Of a DNA stretch of 64,000 nucleotides, positions 45,022 to 57,101 are shown piece by piece. The DNA lies in the NCBI GenBank assembly GCA_001683735.1, contig LUGG01000022.1, positions 1,012,091 through 1,076,090 of the forward strand, read 5' to 3'. Every line of letters begins with the position of its first letter. Position 1 is the first letter of the stretch. The DNA comes from Grifola frondosa. Taxonomy: Eukaryota; Basidiomycota; Agaricomycetes; Polyporales; Grifolaceae. Position numbers and translations under genes: made by a program. The notes beneath the pieces are model-generated. The model saw only the letters and a list, made by a program, of their open reading frames with translations, did not search any database and was not told the origin of the DNA.

Positions 45022-48000
45022 TCAGCACAAAGTGATGTTCATCCCACCTCCGTCGCAATGCGTGGCATAGTTTACGGCTGCAGGTACAATCTCCATGTCC
45101 TCTGCCAGCCTATCCGACCAGAGCCTGGCACCGAAATCAGGATACTGCAGGAACGGGTCAAGGAAGTTGTGACAGGGAAGATATCTATGGATGGCTAAAA
45201 GGTAGTGTTCCCGGTAGGTGCCTGTTCCGTCACCGCAAGGCATGGAGAAGATTTGTCTCACAACACCAGGCGTCAGAACATCACAGCCAAGAGGCTGAAA
45301 GAAAACCACACTATTGTTCTCGGAAGTTTTGTGGTTGGCGAAGTACATGCCGTGGACGGCGTGTCTGTCGTGAAGAAAACCCCGTTTTCCAGTGAGCCTG
45401 TCTTTTACCTCTAAAGTAAGAAGCTTGGAGTTATTGGCTAGAGCATTCAGTATGTCGTCTTCAAGGGGCATAAGTTTGCTCCAGTCTAGACTGTTACCAC
45501 CCGGATGGAGAGGAGTAGTCCCAAAGATATCGTCTGTTAGGGTGCGCATGTCTGTCATGACCGTACTTCGCTCATTTTGACCAAAGCACTCATCAAAGAC
45601 CCGGAAATATCTCCGGAGGTTCTCCGGACAAGCATGATGTTGCAGGAGAGCTTTGACGTTGGCGGCTGCGCAATACGACTGAAGTATGGTGACTTCAAGC
45701 TGGCCTGTACAAAGCTATCAGCATCCTGTCCCACGGTTCATCCAATCTCCTGACCTAGCTTATGGTTTGTATTCACGTTCTGTAACGCTCCTATGATCTG
45801 CTCAAACGGATACATCCACCAGCCATGCACCGGCCCAAATCTGGAGAAGAATTCTGGGAGATGGAGGGCATTGTGATGATTGGGCATCAATTTGGCCAGT
45901 GGAAATGAATTGCGGAGGTCTACGAGATAACGGTGCATATTCGTGATGTATCCGGCCTCGTGCTTTGACGATGTACGATGGGAACTTCCCCAGCGCATTG
46001 CCGTCGCGAGGAACATGGTGCTGCGTGCCTGCTTCTCATAACGTTTGGTATGTTGGTTCTTTCCTTCACATTGACTTTTCCACCAAAGATGAACGAGTGT
46101 AACAGGCAAATCGAACTCCATCAGCGACCGCCATTCGTCCGCCTTCAACTTTCCTTGGGCTTTCGTTCCAATTTTGGGGGGAGGCTGGGTGTGAATCGTA
46201 GGTCGCGTCGTTCGAGTGATATCCATCTGAATGGCCTCCACGTCCTTCTTGGTCAGGATCAAATCTACATCTGCATTGGGAACCCCTTGCACTGTATCTG
46301 TGCATTCCTCAATAAGCTCCTCCCCAATCATCAAGGTGCTGCGGTCCCAATACATTGCGTGCATGTGATCATCCGTGGCCTGCATTCTTGAAGCGTCACA
46401 ACCTTTGCCTGTTGTGGGTGACAGCTTTTAAACAATCTTCAGCTTCCTGCAGTAGAGAACCTATTCGTGATTTATGCTTACCAGTAGAGCATCTATGAGT
46501 GTGCGCTTCTTAAGCTTCTTGGTGCTTCCCCATGTAGCTGACTCGACCTTTCTCTCCTGGCAGAGAAATCGCAGTACGGGTTTTGTGAAGTTACCTAGTC
46601 GTTTAGCCGTCGGCTCAGCATCCAGAATCTTGCGAGCACGAGCGGTGAGCTTGGAAGAAGTTAAATCTTGCAGTTCTTCCTCCTCGCCGTCTGCATCATG
46701 TGGCAGGTCCATGCCCAACAACGTCCTAACATGGTACTTAGCAAGGCCAAGATACAGGTTGTGCATGGGATCGACTACGACAAGTTTCGTAAAACGAAAT
46801 ATTCCAGCTCTGTCAGAACGGAGTATCGCGCGCCGTAAAGTGAGAAAATTTGTTTGCGCTTTTTCTTAGAAGGTGCGTCTCGCCATAAGATCCCTGCTTG
46901 AACAATAGTGAGTTCTCCGGGACGTCCATCAGTCACGGCACTAGTGTTCGGGGCTAGAATGGAGCCATACGCCCTACGCTTCCACCCCTTCCAGTTCAGA
47001 TCATCGATGTTGTCTTTATTCAACCAACAAAAGGAGCAAAACAGTTTGGCCATATGGCCAGCCATACCAGTGACTTTGCGAGCGCCGGGCAAGTCCGTTA
47101 CGAGGCATGCAAGAGCAGACCTCGCAAGCCGGCCGCGAGGATAATTGTAAGTCCTGCTATACCACACTCCGCTACGCCAAGCAGGCACTAGGCTATTGAC
47201 TAACGGAGTAAGGAAGTGGTTGGCTTCCTCTAAGAATGGCTCCCTGGGACTCGATGTTATACTATGCAGGTATATGTTCTCCGGTTTATATCGCAGAGAA
47301 GGAGGGAGAAGAGGACACGTCATGGCAATGGAACCTGTGGACACACTTTTTCCAGCGGCTTTGTTTGGTAGGGGTTGAACCAGTCAGCAGAGAGGGTCCA
47401 AAACAGTCAAATTTCCTCCGCAGGGCCATCGGCGAAAGCCCTTCCGTCAGGCCCCTTGATCTCCCGCAACGCAGAACCGTGGATTACGTCTTGAAGGTAA
47501 AAGTCTTCTTGCTTGAGGACCAAATCCATACCCTTTCTGATCACGTCTTCAATCCCAGGTCTGCAGAGAAGGGATGCAACGAACGCGTCGAAGTCCTGAA
47601 CTGGGTACGGTCGAATCGGCACCCTCACGCTCTCCCCTTTCTGCACCTTTCGAGTCGTCAATCGGGCATTGCACGGCGGCTTTTCGGGAAAAGAGCGATG
47701 GCTGCATCGCGACGGGTAAATGAGAATTTCTCCATCTAAGTCCGCTGATACGTGAAGGAGCATTTAGGACAGCATGCCCAAATAATAGTGGTTGGCTCTA
47801 GATCAAAGGCCTTCCGAACGGAGCGAATATCTTTAGGGAAGTCATCGAGAATGGCTGCTTCATCGGGTGTGGGGCCACCTTTATCCCGCCAGACATCCTC
47901 CAGGAAGAGACCAAGCAGTCGAAGTAGGCCATTCGATAGAGACCTACTCAGCTTGGCAAGAAGGCTCATCGCAAGAACAATGTATAGCACCGAGAGGTAT

Positions 48001-48865
48001 ATGCGATGCAGGTTCAGCACCGGTTTATTGACAAATTTACCTAGACAGTCGTTAGAATTGAGTTACCATGCAACCCGGATCAACCTCACTTGTGTCAAAG
48101 GAGCGGGCGGAACCCGGGGCAACGGTAGGCTTTTCCAGCCCCGTTATATACCCGCGTACGATTTGAATGTTCTCCTTAATACGTTCCACCATCGCAGTCT
48201 TGAGCGTCATCGTCGCATTGTCTAGTGACGTGGTCCGGTCCTTTAAAGACTTGCAGGTGGAATTGAGATATATCTCCTTCTCTCGGAGGCTTCTAATGGA
48301 ACAGATGGACTGAACCCCATCCACAGGAGACGTTAAGCTGCATTCCCACAGTCTTCGACACTCTCCCATCTGCAGCAGGATGTCCATGTCCAAAAGGTAC
48401 AAATCTTGATATGATAAGGCGGGCAGGGTAGGAGAAAAGCGTAATGGTAGTTTCGTCGACTCTTGCTTTGTGCTTTGCAGCATCAATGGACCATCATCCC
48501 CGATGCCACCTGAGTTTGCGTGAGGTATCGATGGAATTAGAGGCGATGGAGGAGATGGTCCTGAGCTCCTTGAACCATTTGCAGCTGCAGCATTGTCTTC
48601 ACTAGCTGAGGTCCAGTGTGCGACGTCTTTATAGTCCTGGGATTGCATATGGTTCTCTCGTAAGGTGAGACTAAAAACTTGTCGGGCTACATCTTCAACC
48701 ACAGCTTCCTCACTCTAGTAAATCGAAAAAGCCGTCGACCGATCACCTAAGGTCACTCACCGCTTGCTTATCGGCCCTTTCGTGAGCTCTCTTCTTGTTG
48801 TATGGCACGAGCTTTCCCCCGCATTGAAACACCCGGCAGTAACATCGCACCTGACTGGGGGCCAT
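45022..48865 (-). pseudogene. Tnp2-like (CACTA-type) transposase, defective
   Basis: Transposase of the Tnp2 family with a DUF4218-like C-terminal part. The start is ATG 48865 (MAPSQVRCYC), with a cysteine-rich N-terminus (RCYCRVFQCGGKLVPYNKKR) in exon 48761-48865, then exon 2 from 48714. Next come a coiled/disordered part and a second cysteine motif (WACCPKCSFTY, then YPSRCSHRSFPEKPPC), and a Tnp2 core (LPPSLRYKPENIYLHSI, YPRGRLARSALACLVTDLPG, HMAKLFCSFC, MHNLYLGLAKYHVRTLLGMD). The DUF4218-like end has LMPNHHNALHLPEFFSRFGP with HGWWMYPFEQ. Frame breaks or stops occur near 47738 and 47407. They are not explained by introns, so the copy is unlikely to be active. Terminal repeats were not identified. 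Confidence 0.8.
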
Positions 48866-51207
48866 TCAAGATGTGAGTGGAGACCGCAGCGGAAGCGCTC
48901 CATCACCGCCATACATCAAGAGACGCCGCGGATTTCGATCCGCGTACTAATCAGCAAACACCGATTTAAATTCAACATCAGACAGAGCAGACCCGTCATA
49001 GCCAAGAGTTGAACACATACCTGTTACTAACGCTGTCTCGTGCTATCTGGCCTATGTCGGATATTGCATCAACCAGATATTTTCACCTAGATAGCAGCAT
49101 CCCCCACTTGATATTAAATAGTAGTTAGTTTGATCCTTGTCATGTATTATTTGGTTTATCTACCAAGTATCAAAATAATACAAAACCGCGATGAAGGTAC
49201 GGATTTACAATACATGAAATTTCTTCACTGGTATCATACTTCTATTCGAGATGTATTTGAAGCAAAGTGCGCAAAGTCCGTGGAGGTGAGGTTCCCATCG
49301 TGCCCGGTCCCACTCGCAAGGAGCTACTCGATGATCGGCACGAACGGCTTATATAGGTCGAGTAACGCCATGGTCCACATACGCATGTACATCCACCGAC
49401 ACTCCTCCGCCGCAGCCAGAGAGACACAAACTGCGACGCTTCGTGCCTCCACGAAAGCGAGGTATGTCAGGGTAGATTGCTGTGAGAACGTGTATTAGGT
49501 AGTGCAGCACCAAAGAAGGTGATTGAGGCCGAGTATGTGACGGAGATATGTGTATTTACTTGAAGCTATACTCCGACTGCCTCTCTGCTTGCACATGTGA
49601 ATAGGTCGCTCACCGGCGCTCTGACTTGCCACTCGCACCACTGTCTCTCGTCTGTAGCTGCACAGCGGCTTGTCGCGCATACAGTGAGTATGCTGACGCA
49701 TATGTCCTCGCGACGCATGCACTGTCTTCGGCGACGGGAGCGGCAGGTTGTTGGAAAACTGGGAGCATTCAAATGTGATCTCGGACGGTACCACTCTGAT
49801 TCTGTGCTTTGGGTGTTAGACGTTGTCTGAGCTTAATGCACGGAGAGGCACGACGCACCTTTTTCTACGAGACCTTTCTTGTGCACTATCTTCTTGGCAG
49901 GCATCCCCACCCCGCTCTTCCTGGAGCCCGCCGGCGTGCTCCAGCGCGAGCATACAAATCATACCCGCCAAACGCGGCTTCATGTCTGGACCAGCCACGA
50001 GACGAAATGGCGCCGATCCTATAAGGGTGAAATGGCCTTGTGGACCATGTACCCTACATTTGAAGTCTAATCGTAGGTAGCAACTGCGCATATAGTCAGT
50101 GTTAGCAGGAGTTTGAAGACAAATGGTATATACTTCCCCGGTCTGTTTGGGTTGCCTTCCAACAACATGTACCATGAGTGTGGATCAGTAAGACAAATAG
50201 ATTTGTCTTGTTCATTGTCCCCGTTACTGATGACCCAGTTGTACCCATCTAGTAAATCAGGATAAGTATTTCATACTCTTGAGACAACATAAATGAACGA
50301 GTCCACAGTCGACGCCAGGAACTCGTTACTCGATACGGTTCAATGATGTTGACGGTGCAACTAGTGGCACGTACGAGCAGAAGTTAGTTGGGAGATATGT
50401 GGTGATAGCTATAGCAGATATGTCACCTTGCTTTTGCACACTTCTCCCCGAATGCCACGGCCTCTTCGGGGGGAAGGTCGACTACAATAAAGCCATTTGC
50501 ATTCTCTGGCGTCCTGGACCGCCTTTTCTTCTCCGTAAGCGATACGAGGATACGAGGATCGTGATAGCCTATCATGGCACGTTAAGTCCGGAGGAATATT
50601 CAGGTGACGAGGAGCGAGCGCTCGGCGCTTTCGGACCGACCAAAAGTTTTATGCGCATGAGAAAGTTTTCGACACCCAGAAATAAATTTTCTAAGTGCTC
50701 TGGCAGGGAGCTCTTCCGGTCACATGCCGTGATGGGGGTGACTTGCGTTAGGTCGGGTCACACCCGACATATCAGCTTTACTTCTTTGCCACGAGACTTT
50801 AGACATATCCGAGCTCCGCTAAACTATCATAAATTATATTCAACCACTGTTTCATAGCACTGTGAACTACGCCGAGCAAGATGTATATTGATGACCACTC
50901 TGAAAGCCCGTACCCAAAACATTAGTCAGAGGTACTACCTCGGGTTGCCTCGAGCTACCTCAAGGTATGCGATTTTCGAACTCCGCTACCTCGAACCTCT
51001 ACCTTTGACACCATACGGCCGGTCCGCGACCGGCCGCGCGACCGCCACTGACTCGAAATAACCTGTGACGGGCGCGAATACAAGGGATTATAGGTGCTTA
51101 TGCAAATTTTGGGGGGGCCTGCTTGGCGCCCGTGGTGAAGTAGTGGATGTTGGTGGTTTCTGGCGCTAAACAGCACTATTACACCCTCAGTCACACGTTT
51201 CCACCAG
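48866..51207. other. Long stretch without a supported gene
   Basis: Frames at 49816-50175 (minus) and 50399-50857 (plus) are open but unrecognised, without splice context. 50930-50995 has a CTACCTCG-rich local repeat, and 51018-51040 a near-palindromic GGCCGGTCCGCGACCGGCC. The last 200 bp are the kinase promoter region. Confidence 0.4.
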
Positions 51208-52800
51208 ATGAAGTCGTGGCTTCCCCCTCTAAAGCGTATCGTTGCAGTCTTTTCTTTTTTGCCTCGTTTATGCGGATTAACACCGCGCACGCCTATCTTA
51301 CCGTCCAAAGTAGCTACTGCTGCTGTGCCATCAGAAGAGGTTAGCGGAGGTGGTGATGAAGGGGACCTGTTCTATTCCGCGTCGATTGGCGAGGTACTCG
51401 CATCTCGTTATGTTATTAAAAGAAAGCTGGGGTGGGGAATCTATTCGAATGTTTGGATGGTAGAGGACACGGAGAAGTATGTTATCATGACCCTGGTGCC
51501 CAAATGATGCTGATGCCGATTCTCAATAAGGCCCAACACATATTTTGCTTTAAAGGCTTTAACAAGTACGTATTCAATATCAATATGCTGGTACTGCGGC
51601 TATCTGACTTTGTGCATAATTGGAGCTCTTGGGACGGTATCTTCTGAAATCCACGAGCTCGAATACTTGGAACGCATCCGCGATGCTGATCCATCTCATC
51701 GCGGATATCGACACGTCCCCCACATGTTTGACCATTTTATGCTCAAGTGTGCACTTGGCCACCCCCATCGCTGCTTTGTAACAGATCTGATGGCCGAGTC
51801 GACCGTCTCCTTTGCTGCTCGCTCTCGCAACAACTGTCTGCCACTCAAGCTCACGAAGCGAATTACAAAAGAAATCATCTTTGCGCTTGATTACTTGCAC
51901 AATGTGTGCAATATTGTCCACACCGGTCTGTGATCACTACTATTTACCCCCCCCCCCCTTTACCTCATTCCTTCATCACCTTATCATATAGATATCAAGC
52001 CATCCAATATTCTTGTTGGGTGCAGTGATATGGAAGAGCTTATCAACCGGTTGGAACCCGTGAAATATTTATCGGGAAGTGATGGTGTCCAGGTTCCGCA
52101 GTCTCAGCCGCTCAACATGTCATGTCTCCCTGAGCTGCAAGAAGGAGGCATCCATGCCAAATTAATTGATGTTGGTGTCGGTCAGTAAGGATTCATGCTC
52201 ATGGCATCTATTTAATTTTCTTACTTCATTCTAGCTTGCTGGGCTGACAAAGTCGATCAGCATTTCACAGATGTGATACAAAGCCTGCACTCCGAGCTCC
52301 TGAGGTCTGTATCGAGCAGGATGGGGTAAACCTGCTGATATCTGGAGTCTAGGCTGTACGGTAGTCCTACTTATTCATTGTCTCTCTGCTGCAATCATTT
52401 ACAATATACTATGTAGGTATATGAACTCGTTCTCGGTGACTCGCTCTTTCCACGGGAGGCTTCGGATCGTGCCATACCAATCTTGCAGACCCTTGTCTTT
52501 GGGGATTTTCCTTCGCATATGCTTGAACGTGGGAAATACACACTGGAGCACTACAACCCGAATGGTAAGAAACCATTTACTTCATATATACATGCAGATA
52601 TCTGACAGCCCAAGTCAGGTAGACTGAAGATTGATCCAGAGTCAAGGGGCTCGCTGGAGATGTCAATCAAGGATCTGGGATCACTTCCGGACATCGACAT
52701 ATTCATTGATTTCTTGAAACGGATGCTAAGGCTTGATCCGGAGCAGAGAGCTTCCTTGGATGAGTTGCTTCAGCATGAGTGGCTGAAAGAAGTTATGTGA
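51208..52800 (+). pseudogene. SRPK-like protein kinase, broken at the activation segment
   Basis: Exons 51208-51476, 51531-51565, 51626-51925, 51992-52180, 52235 to about 52350, 52416-52564 and 52619-52800 are in phase. The N-terminus is basic and hydrophobic (MKSWLPPLKRIVAVFSFLPR), perhaps a targeting signal. Kinase landmarks are the glycine loop GWGIYSNVW, TYFALKAL with the lysine, catalytic HTDIKPSNIL (SRPK-type HTD), and IDVGVACW in place of DFG-ACW. The end is IDFLKRMLRLDPEQRASLDE with LLQHEWLKEVM. In exon 5 the frame changes twice within about 50 bp: ...FTDVIQSL, then LRAPEVCIEQ, then GWGKPADIWSLGCT. That hits the activation segment and the APE motif. SRPKs phosphorylate SR proteins; many basidiomycetes have expanded diverged copies. 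This one is probably dead unless the breaks are sequence errors. Confidence 0.75.
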
Positions 52801-52978
52801 CCGAATTTGCTTCGCTGTATTCACATAGTTCTAGTATGTGATTTGAAATGTGATTTGAATCTCATTCAGACTCACTTGTCTCTATCCTCGCTCCACACTA
52901 GATTTCTACAACTCTTGCATATCTAAGATGCATATGCCCAACAACTTCCCCAGTCCAGATTTGAGCAAGATTGAGGAA

Positions 52979-53300
52979 TTATCTGCATGCCTTCCCGTCC
53001 GTGATCTCATGGCGTATGATTGACATGATCCGTGTGTTCCCCTCCGTGCCTGTCCACGCGTACAGCTTCACCGTCTCGTTCAGAGTCGTTGTAATGCTCA
53101 GTACCCGTGCACACTTGACCAGCGGCGAGAACTTGACAACCGCCGTCACGCGCTCCTCCGCTGCCCACTCCTTGTAGGGGGTCATGATCGAATGCATCAG
53201 CTTCTGCGGCTAGGTGTCCTCGATCTCCAGCATCTGCTGGTACTCGAGGGCCTCTGCCGAAGCCGCGCATGATGCTTATCCGAACCCGCTGCGGACGGCG
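52979..53300 (-). other. Coding-like segment, unrecognised
   Basis: The minus strand reads EYQQMLEIEDT, a stop, then PYKEWAAEERVTAVVKFSPL, VKCARVLSITTTLNETVKLY and EGNTRIMSIIRHE, which has the look of conserved protein. A stop interrupts it near 53212. I do not know the family. It is probably the decayed end of a gene that extended to the right. Confidence 0.35.
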
Positions 53301-53949
53301 TCTGCGCGCAGCTTGTACTGCACAGATGCGCCGCCCAGTGTGCTAGTGTGGACCGAGGAGAGGAGGGAATCCGCGGACGACAGCGGATTAATAGTGAATA
53401 ATTACTGACCGAAACTGTCAGATTATTGGCTGGCGCCTTCCAGTAGAAACCGCACAGGATGTGTGCACGGAGTACTGGTATGCCCCGCCACTATTCGGAT
53501 ATTACCTTATGCTTGCTAACTGCTAGTACAAGTATAGGACACAACGACCGACGGCATTTTTTGGAGCGCATTCGACGTAGATATATGCGGGGCATTTGGG
53601 CTCGACCTGCTATATGTCCGGGTGGTCAGCGAGCGACCGGCGGCGAGAGTGGTCAGTGGTGGAAACAGGTAACTTGACGAGGTTGGGGCACAGGTGTTGA
53701 GCTGTTCATCTCCCCTCACAGCTACTTTGATAGCTTCGTTACATGCCAGAAATTAATTTTATTGAATGTGGTTGCTGCCTATACATCGCATCTATCCAGC
53801 CTGAACCCAAAGGAAATCATGAAGGCATGCGGATCATTTCCTAGCTCGGGATATATGAGGCTGCATGCCCGATACTTGACGGATTCATCGCTGATCCCCA
53901 CATGAGCTTCCCGCTGACTGGTTCTGCTACAGGATTATGTTCACTTCAT
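53301..53949. other. Spacer without a gene
   Basis: Only short frames. It may hold more of the decayed LINE upstream of 53950, but nothing clear was seen. Confidence 0.3.
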
Positions 53950-54310
53950 ATCTAAAGGTGCGCCGCAATGCGACTAGCGATTATCGCCATGCACTCACCC
54001 ATCTTCTCGCAGCTGATCACCCTCTGGCTGTGGACCCGCAGCGCAGGACCGCGAGCGCGATGTCTGGTGACATTCTCTGGGACTAGCGGGTGTGCCAGTT
54101 CTGTAACTTCCGCTGGACAGTAGAGGACGAGACACATGTGCTCGTGGATTGCGACAATGCCCGTGCTCTTGCAACCAGGCGTCCACCGACGCACACGCCG
54201 CCCTTGAAGATATAATCGTCGCCATGTCGGGTCGCTGAGCTCCATCTTCAAGCCATCGGATGGCTACCTTGAGAACAGTGACACGGTGGGCAACTTCGGA
54301 TTGAAGTGAG
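53950..54310 (+). pseudogene. LINE-type reverse transcriptase, C-terminal relic
   Basis: The plus strand reads RVCQFCNFRWTVEDETHVLV then DC. This is the CxxC...H...C knuckle (CQFC, ETH, VDC) found after the reverse transcriptase of many fungal and plant non-LTR elements. A diverged linker precedes it (ATSDYRHALTHLLAADHPLA) and EDIIVAMSGR follows. Stops break the frame before and after the motif. The reverse transcriptase itself is not recognisable in the window. Confidence 0.6.
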
Positions 54311-54387
54311 TCGTTCATGGGGGCCTGAGGGAACTGCAACACGCCTTCATTTGCACCCACCGTTGTTTATAAAACATGTCCTCGCCC

Positions 54388-54462
54388 CACGGTTGAAAAT
54401 TGAACGCGAACCCAGCGTTGTGGATCAAAGTCGCGCCCTCCCCACGGTTGAAAGTCAAACGC
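54388..54462 (+). repeat. Short direct repeat beside repeat copy B
   Basis: CCCCACGGTTGAAAATTGAACGC and CCCCACGGTTGAAAGTCAAACGC start about 50 bp apart, directly before the left edge of copy B at 54488. They may mark the junction of the insertion. Confidence 0.5.
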
Positions 54463-54487
54463 GAGTAGAACAGCACCAGCCACAATG

Positions 54488-55493
54488 GAGGTGCTCTCCG
54501 CGTCCGCTAACACAGCCCGCCACTGTCTTTGGCTACTTCGCTCCCAGCCCCGGAAGAATGCCACCCTAGAAAACACGAAGTGAGAATGCGAAGATATATC
54601 CGGAGACGTACCACAATCCCTGCACCTCCGTTCCCCATCTCCACCTCCACATACTGCAACACAAGCTCCATCGCGTGGGCCTTCGTGCCCGCTGGTGTCG
54701 ATCCGAGACATTTGTAACGTTTGACTGAGAGCGGGAGCGGTCGCCTGAAAAGTCTTGACCAGAGTAGAAAGAGAAACCAAGAAGGCGCGCAGAGGCGCTA
54801 AGGCCCAATGCGAGTTTAGGGCCGGCCCACAAAATAGACGCTCACGGACCGGAAGTGAGCGCCGGATGTGGCTGAGCGGGTCTTAGCGCCGAAGTGGCTG
54901 GGCCAGAGTGGCTGAGCGGTCGGTCACGTGCACTTTAGGGGCGGGCAATATCACACGACTATATCTACGTTGGGACGTCGCTCAATTACTCTTTCCTCTT
55001 CCCTTTTCCTACTTACCTATTTCATACTCCTTCATATGTTTTATAATAATTCCCTAGACTAGATGCTTTCGAGGGGTGAGCACGCTGATGCCGACGAGCG
55101 GCGGAAGCATGCGGTACCTCGTCGTTGCTTATTTTTTTTACTCTGGTCGTACTTGCGTTCATCCGGCGCGCCAACGACGAGGTCGGCAAGCGGTTCGCGG
55201 ACTGCGACGAGCTTCACCGTATGCCTTCCCTCCGTGGTCGTCTGCTATCTCCATTGCTAACGGTGAGTTAGGCAAACGATGGATGAAGATGCGCAAGACC
55301 CTGATGGGTGAGCTGCACGTCATGGGGCCCCATATTCGGTAAGCACAATAGGGCCTCCTCCCCCGACGGTAACCTTCTGGCATTGTGTCATGCCTGGCTG
55401 ACTAGAAATTTGCTATTTTTTTTTTTCCCGCAGGCCACGTCGGCCCGCGCGACCTCTACCACGCCTCTCTTATGGCCCCCCTTCGTACACCAC
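54488..55493. repeat. 2.5-kb repeat, partial copy B
   Basis: About 1 kb nearly identical to 25020-26023 in the same direction. The left edge is AGGTGCTCTCCGCGTCC; the right edge is CTTCGTACACCAC, after which copies A and C go on to the lectin and B goes on to a transcription-factor fragment. A shorter, diverged scrap (CGAGGTCGGCAAGCGGTTCGC...) lies at 58361-58430. Confidence 0.9.
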
Positions 55494-55769
55494 CATGACC
55501 GAGTACCCGCAGACGCAGTATCCGGACCCCCCGTCGACGCCCATCTCACCCGCCATCCTCACCCCGGGCATCGACGACGCGCAGTTCAGGCAATTCGTGT
55601 CTGCGAGCATCCCAGGTGCGCCGTCGCCCGCGACGCCGAGCACGCCGACGTAGGAGGACTATGTGCTGTATTATTTCGAGCACGTATGCAGGCTGCAGTA
55701 CGTCCTCGCGGGAGACCCACTTGCGAGCACGCTGTACACCGTGAGGTGGCGCGCACACTCTATTTTCGC

Positions 55770-56045
55770 AGGAAGCAGAGAATCAACCGCTGAGATTCCC
55801 CTTGCCAGCTCGTGCTCGCGGAACCAGACGGCGCAGTGGCCATCGCAATGCGCGCACCAACCGGTCCGCGGCGACGGTGTCGTGCTCGGTGTACTGCCCG
55901 TTGTAGTTCTTCGCATTGACGAGCTGGTAGATGGCCTAGTTGTAGAAGCGTTTGGGGAGCGACCGCTCCGGGTTGGGCTGCGGGCTCTCGAGGCCATGTG
56001 CGATGCGCATTCGAGTAGAGTACAGTGCAGCTCATGAGCCCCGGC
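55770..56045 (-). pseudogene. Inverted internal segment of the same gene
   Basis: Minus-strand reading GLESPQPNPERSLPKRFYN, a stop, then AIYQLVNAKNYNGQYTEHDT and VAADRLV. In intact relatives this segment comes between the YYFEHV part and the DWLxQTGxPxEENPKL part, on the same strand. Here it is flipped. Confidence 0.65.
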
Positions 56046-56052
56046 CTCCTCA

Positions 56053-56352
56053 ATGGCGGGGGCACCGACTGGCCGCCGTGCTCCCCTCTCTCTCAAGGCC
56101 GCTGTCGCTCCCGCGGACGGCCAATTTGGCGTTGCCGGCCACTTTGTCTCCGACAAGGCCACCCGCGCCTCAGCGGCTGTTACGCTCGCTGCTCTCGCTC
56201 AAAAGGATGGCCCCTCTGTCCTCCAGTCTGTAGGCTTCACAGATGCCGTCATCAAGGCTCTCGCCGACAAGAAATCCCCCGCTGCTCGTGAGGGTGCTGT
56301 TGCGGCTGTCTCCGCGCTCTCCGCGTCTCCCGCCGTGAGGGCTCTTGAGCAC
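56053..56352 (+). pseudogene. Translation elongation factor 3-like fragment
   Basis: An open 100-residue stretch of HEAT-repeat type: ATRASAAVTLAALAQKDGPS, VLQSVGFTDAVIKALADKKS and PAAREGAVAAVSAL. This resembles the N-terminal HEAT region of fungal EF3, the ABC-type ATPase that releases deacylated tRNA from the ribosome. It is intact in frame but only a fragment, wedged inside the scrambled transcription-factor gene. Confidence 0.65.
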
Positions 56353-57101
56353 TTTTCATTGATTCCTCGAGGTCGTGTACGACTGGCTCGTGCAAACCGG
56401 CATCCCCGTTGAGGAAAACCCCAAGCTCACGCTGTTGAACATGTCTCCCGGCCGGCCGGTTCGCGGTGAAAGTGACGATGGTGAGTGAGCCCTCTTCCTT
56501 CCTTGATTCCGTCTCACATAACCTGCTGTACGGATCACAGTGGATCGATATCTTCTCCAGCATCACGTTCATGCAGCGCCCGCTTCCTCTCGCTCTACCG
56601 GCGGCTCTTCGGGGGCAGCGCGGGGTACTGGGTGAGTGCGCCGCACGCGCACCTGCGCATGGATGCACTCGCCGGCTGCCCCGACGAGGCGATTCTCGCG
56701 GTCGTGGAGATCTCTGCGCTCACGCACTGGAAGGCGACGGAGCTGCACGGCGGTAGCCTCAGTGTGTGCGAGCTGATCAGGCGCGGCGACCAGATACCCT
56801 TCTCTATCTAGATCTCAACTGTACATACGTTCATTCTCGCGTAGTTGTATTTAATTAATCTATACCTGGCCTCCATATATACTTCCCCCACTCGGTGTGG
56901 GAGGCCGTTACCAGTTAAGTCTTACTATATATTTCACGTTACATACGAAACAGTTCCGTTGGCAGAGCCGAGGCAACATCCCGGCTCCCATATAATTATG
57001 TAGACAGGTGTGGGACATCCGCCGGCATTCATGCCCTAATATTAGGTCATCGAGCGGGCTCCTCGATCTCAAGGCGAATCTTCCGAGCCCGTTGGATTGA
57101 A

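Larger units (their letters stand above)
55494..56811 (+). pseudogene. Scrambled fungal transcription-factor gene
   Basis: Starts at ATG 55495 (MTEYPQTQYPDPPSTPISPA) and carries a regulatory-domain start (DYVLYYFEHVCRLQYVLAGD) after an in-frame stop at 55651. The next part of the same kind of protein lies on the other strand (55770-56045). It is followed by an EF3-like piece (56053-56352). The plus strand then resumes with YDWLVQTGIPVEENPKLTLL (56365), QWIDIFSSITFMQRP (56540) and LRMDALAGCPDEAILAVVEI and CELIRRGDQIP to TAG at 56811. Frameshifts lie near 56450 and 56580. The order and motifs fit a Zn2Cys6-type factor's fungal-specific domain; the zinc cluster itself is absent. Dead by any reading. 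Confidence 0.7.

Noticed and set aside
49816..50175. A 119-aa frame on the minus strand
   Set aside because: Open on both strands with no motif; the neighbourhood shows no exon structure.
50399..50857. A 152-aa frame on the plus strand
   Set aside because: Low-complexity charged end and no recognisable motif. It may be debris, but support is lacking.
51018..51040. GC-rich near-palindrome as a terminator or RNA
   Set aside because: Hairpin terminators of this kind are not used by fungal polymerase II, and it is too short to call a structured RNA.
55671..56162. A 163-aa minus-strand frame
   Set aside because: The transcription-factor match is in another minus frame; this one is a shadow rich in S, T and R.
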